This document shows positions 6,526 to 6,621 of a stretch of DNA of 6,621 nt, piece by piece. Source of the stretch: an uncultured Clostridia bacterium (GTDB lineage: Bacteria; Bacillota; Clostridia; Oscillospirales; CAG-272). Positions within the stretch are counted from its first letter, which is position 1; the number at the start of each line of letters is the position of its first letter. The stretch lies in assembly GCA_946040935.1 (NCBI GenBank), contig CAMGCN010000056.1:1-6621 (forward strand), given 5' to 3'. The notes under the pieces are model-generated. The model was not told where the DNA came from, did no database searches, and saw only the letters and a list, made by a program, of their open reading frames with translations. A program made the position numbers and the translations under genes.

Positions 6526-6580
6526 ATGAAAAAGATAATTGCACTTTTGCTCGCTGTCGTCACGGTACTTTGTATGGTAT
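6526..6580 (+). CDS. 5' end of an exported protein, truncated by sequencing adapter
   Basis: Only 18 genuine codons are present: MKKIIALLLAVVTVLCMV. They form the basic start and hydrophobic core of a signal peptide or N-terminal anchor, so the protein is probably exported. A strong ribosome site and a good promoter lie upstream. From 6581 the sequence is Nextera adapter, so the apparent continuation and the TAG at 6619-6621 are artefacts. The complete small 31-residue protein that could be called at 6526-6621 should not be annotated. Nothing can be said about the mature protein. Base 6580 may be the last true base, although the first adapter bases could coincide with genomic ones. Confidence 0.85.
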
Positions 6581-6621
6581 CTGTCTCTTATACACATCTG
6601 ACGCTGCCGACGAAGGCTTAG
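6581..6621. other. Untrimmed Illumina Nextera (Tn5) adapter plus i5 index at the contig end
   Basis: Bases 6581-6599 are the Tn5 mosaic end in reverse complement (CTGTCTCTTATACACATCT). Bases 6600-6613 (GACGCTGCCGACGA) complete the reverse complement of the Nextera read-1 adapter. The last eight bases, AGGCTTAG (6614-6621), are where the i5 index follows in a library molecule, and they are the reverse complement of CTAAGCCT, the standard S508/N508 index. A 33-base exact match in the right order plus a known index leaves no reasonable natural explanation. Confidence 0.98.

Noticed and set aside
6581..6599. Genuine Tn5 transposon end (mosaic end) as a mobile element
   Set aside because: It is followed directly by the synthetic adapter tail and an i5 index, and no transposase gene or second end is present.
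6526..6621. Complete 31-residue exported peptide gene
   Set aside because: Codons after the 18th are Nextera adapter and index sequence, and the TAG stop belongs to the index.

Overview
The window looks like a chromosomal fragment from a Gram-positive, low-to-mid GC member of the Clostridia (gut Oscillospirales-like in style). Supporting signs are SigA-type promoters, purine-rich Shine-Dalgarno sites, a class B sortase, a LytR-CpsA-Psr (LCP) protein and an M3 oligoendopeptidase F. All genes are on the + strand. No tRNA, rRNA, CRISPR array or insertion sequence is visible. The genus is not determinable by eye.

Layout: (1) 1-320 is the 3' end of an unrecognised, charged, low-complexity protein gene, and the window opens inside a 21-bp tandem repeat. 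(2) 389-2200 is pepF, a complete zinc oligopeptidase. (3) A perfect-consensus promoter (TTGACA, 17 bp, TATAAT) overlaps the pepF stop codon. It drives a 142-residue exported protein (2282-2710) that ends in a degenerate sortase-type sorting signal and is closed by a strong terminator (2728-2758). (4) 2793-6368 is a tight four-gene run: class B sortase, LCP protein, a long AlaX-type alanyl-tRNA editing protein with a DHHA1 domain, and a YdcF/DUF218 protein. The last gene uses a TTG start with a strong ribosome binding site inside alaX. The run ends at a hairpin terminator (6384-6413). (5) A second good promoter (TTTACA, 17 bp, TATAAT) precedes the first 18 codons of another exported protein.

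The right end is not biology. Bases 6581-6613 are the reverse complement of the Illumina Nextera (Tn5) read-1 adapter, and the last 8 bases match the reverse complement of the i5 index S508/N508. The apparent 31-codon gene ending in TAG at 6621 is therefore a chimera of 18 real codons and untrimmed adapter. With a tandem repeat at the left end, the window is probably a whole short assembly contig.

Functionally, the middle of the window is a cell-envelope locus: an exported, membrane-anchored protein next to a sortase that may process it, followed by an LCP enzyme that would attach glycopolymers to the wall. The tRNA-editing and DUF218 genes share the transcript without an obvious link to the envelope. 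The best biological hypothesis here is that the small protein carrying SPVMG is a substrate or decoy of the adjacent sortase. I see no convincing wholly new system.
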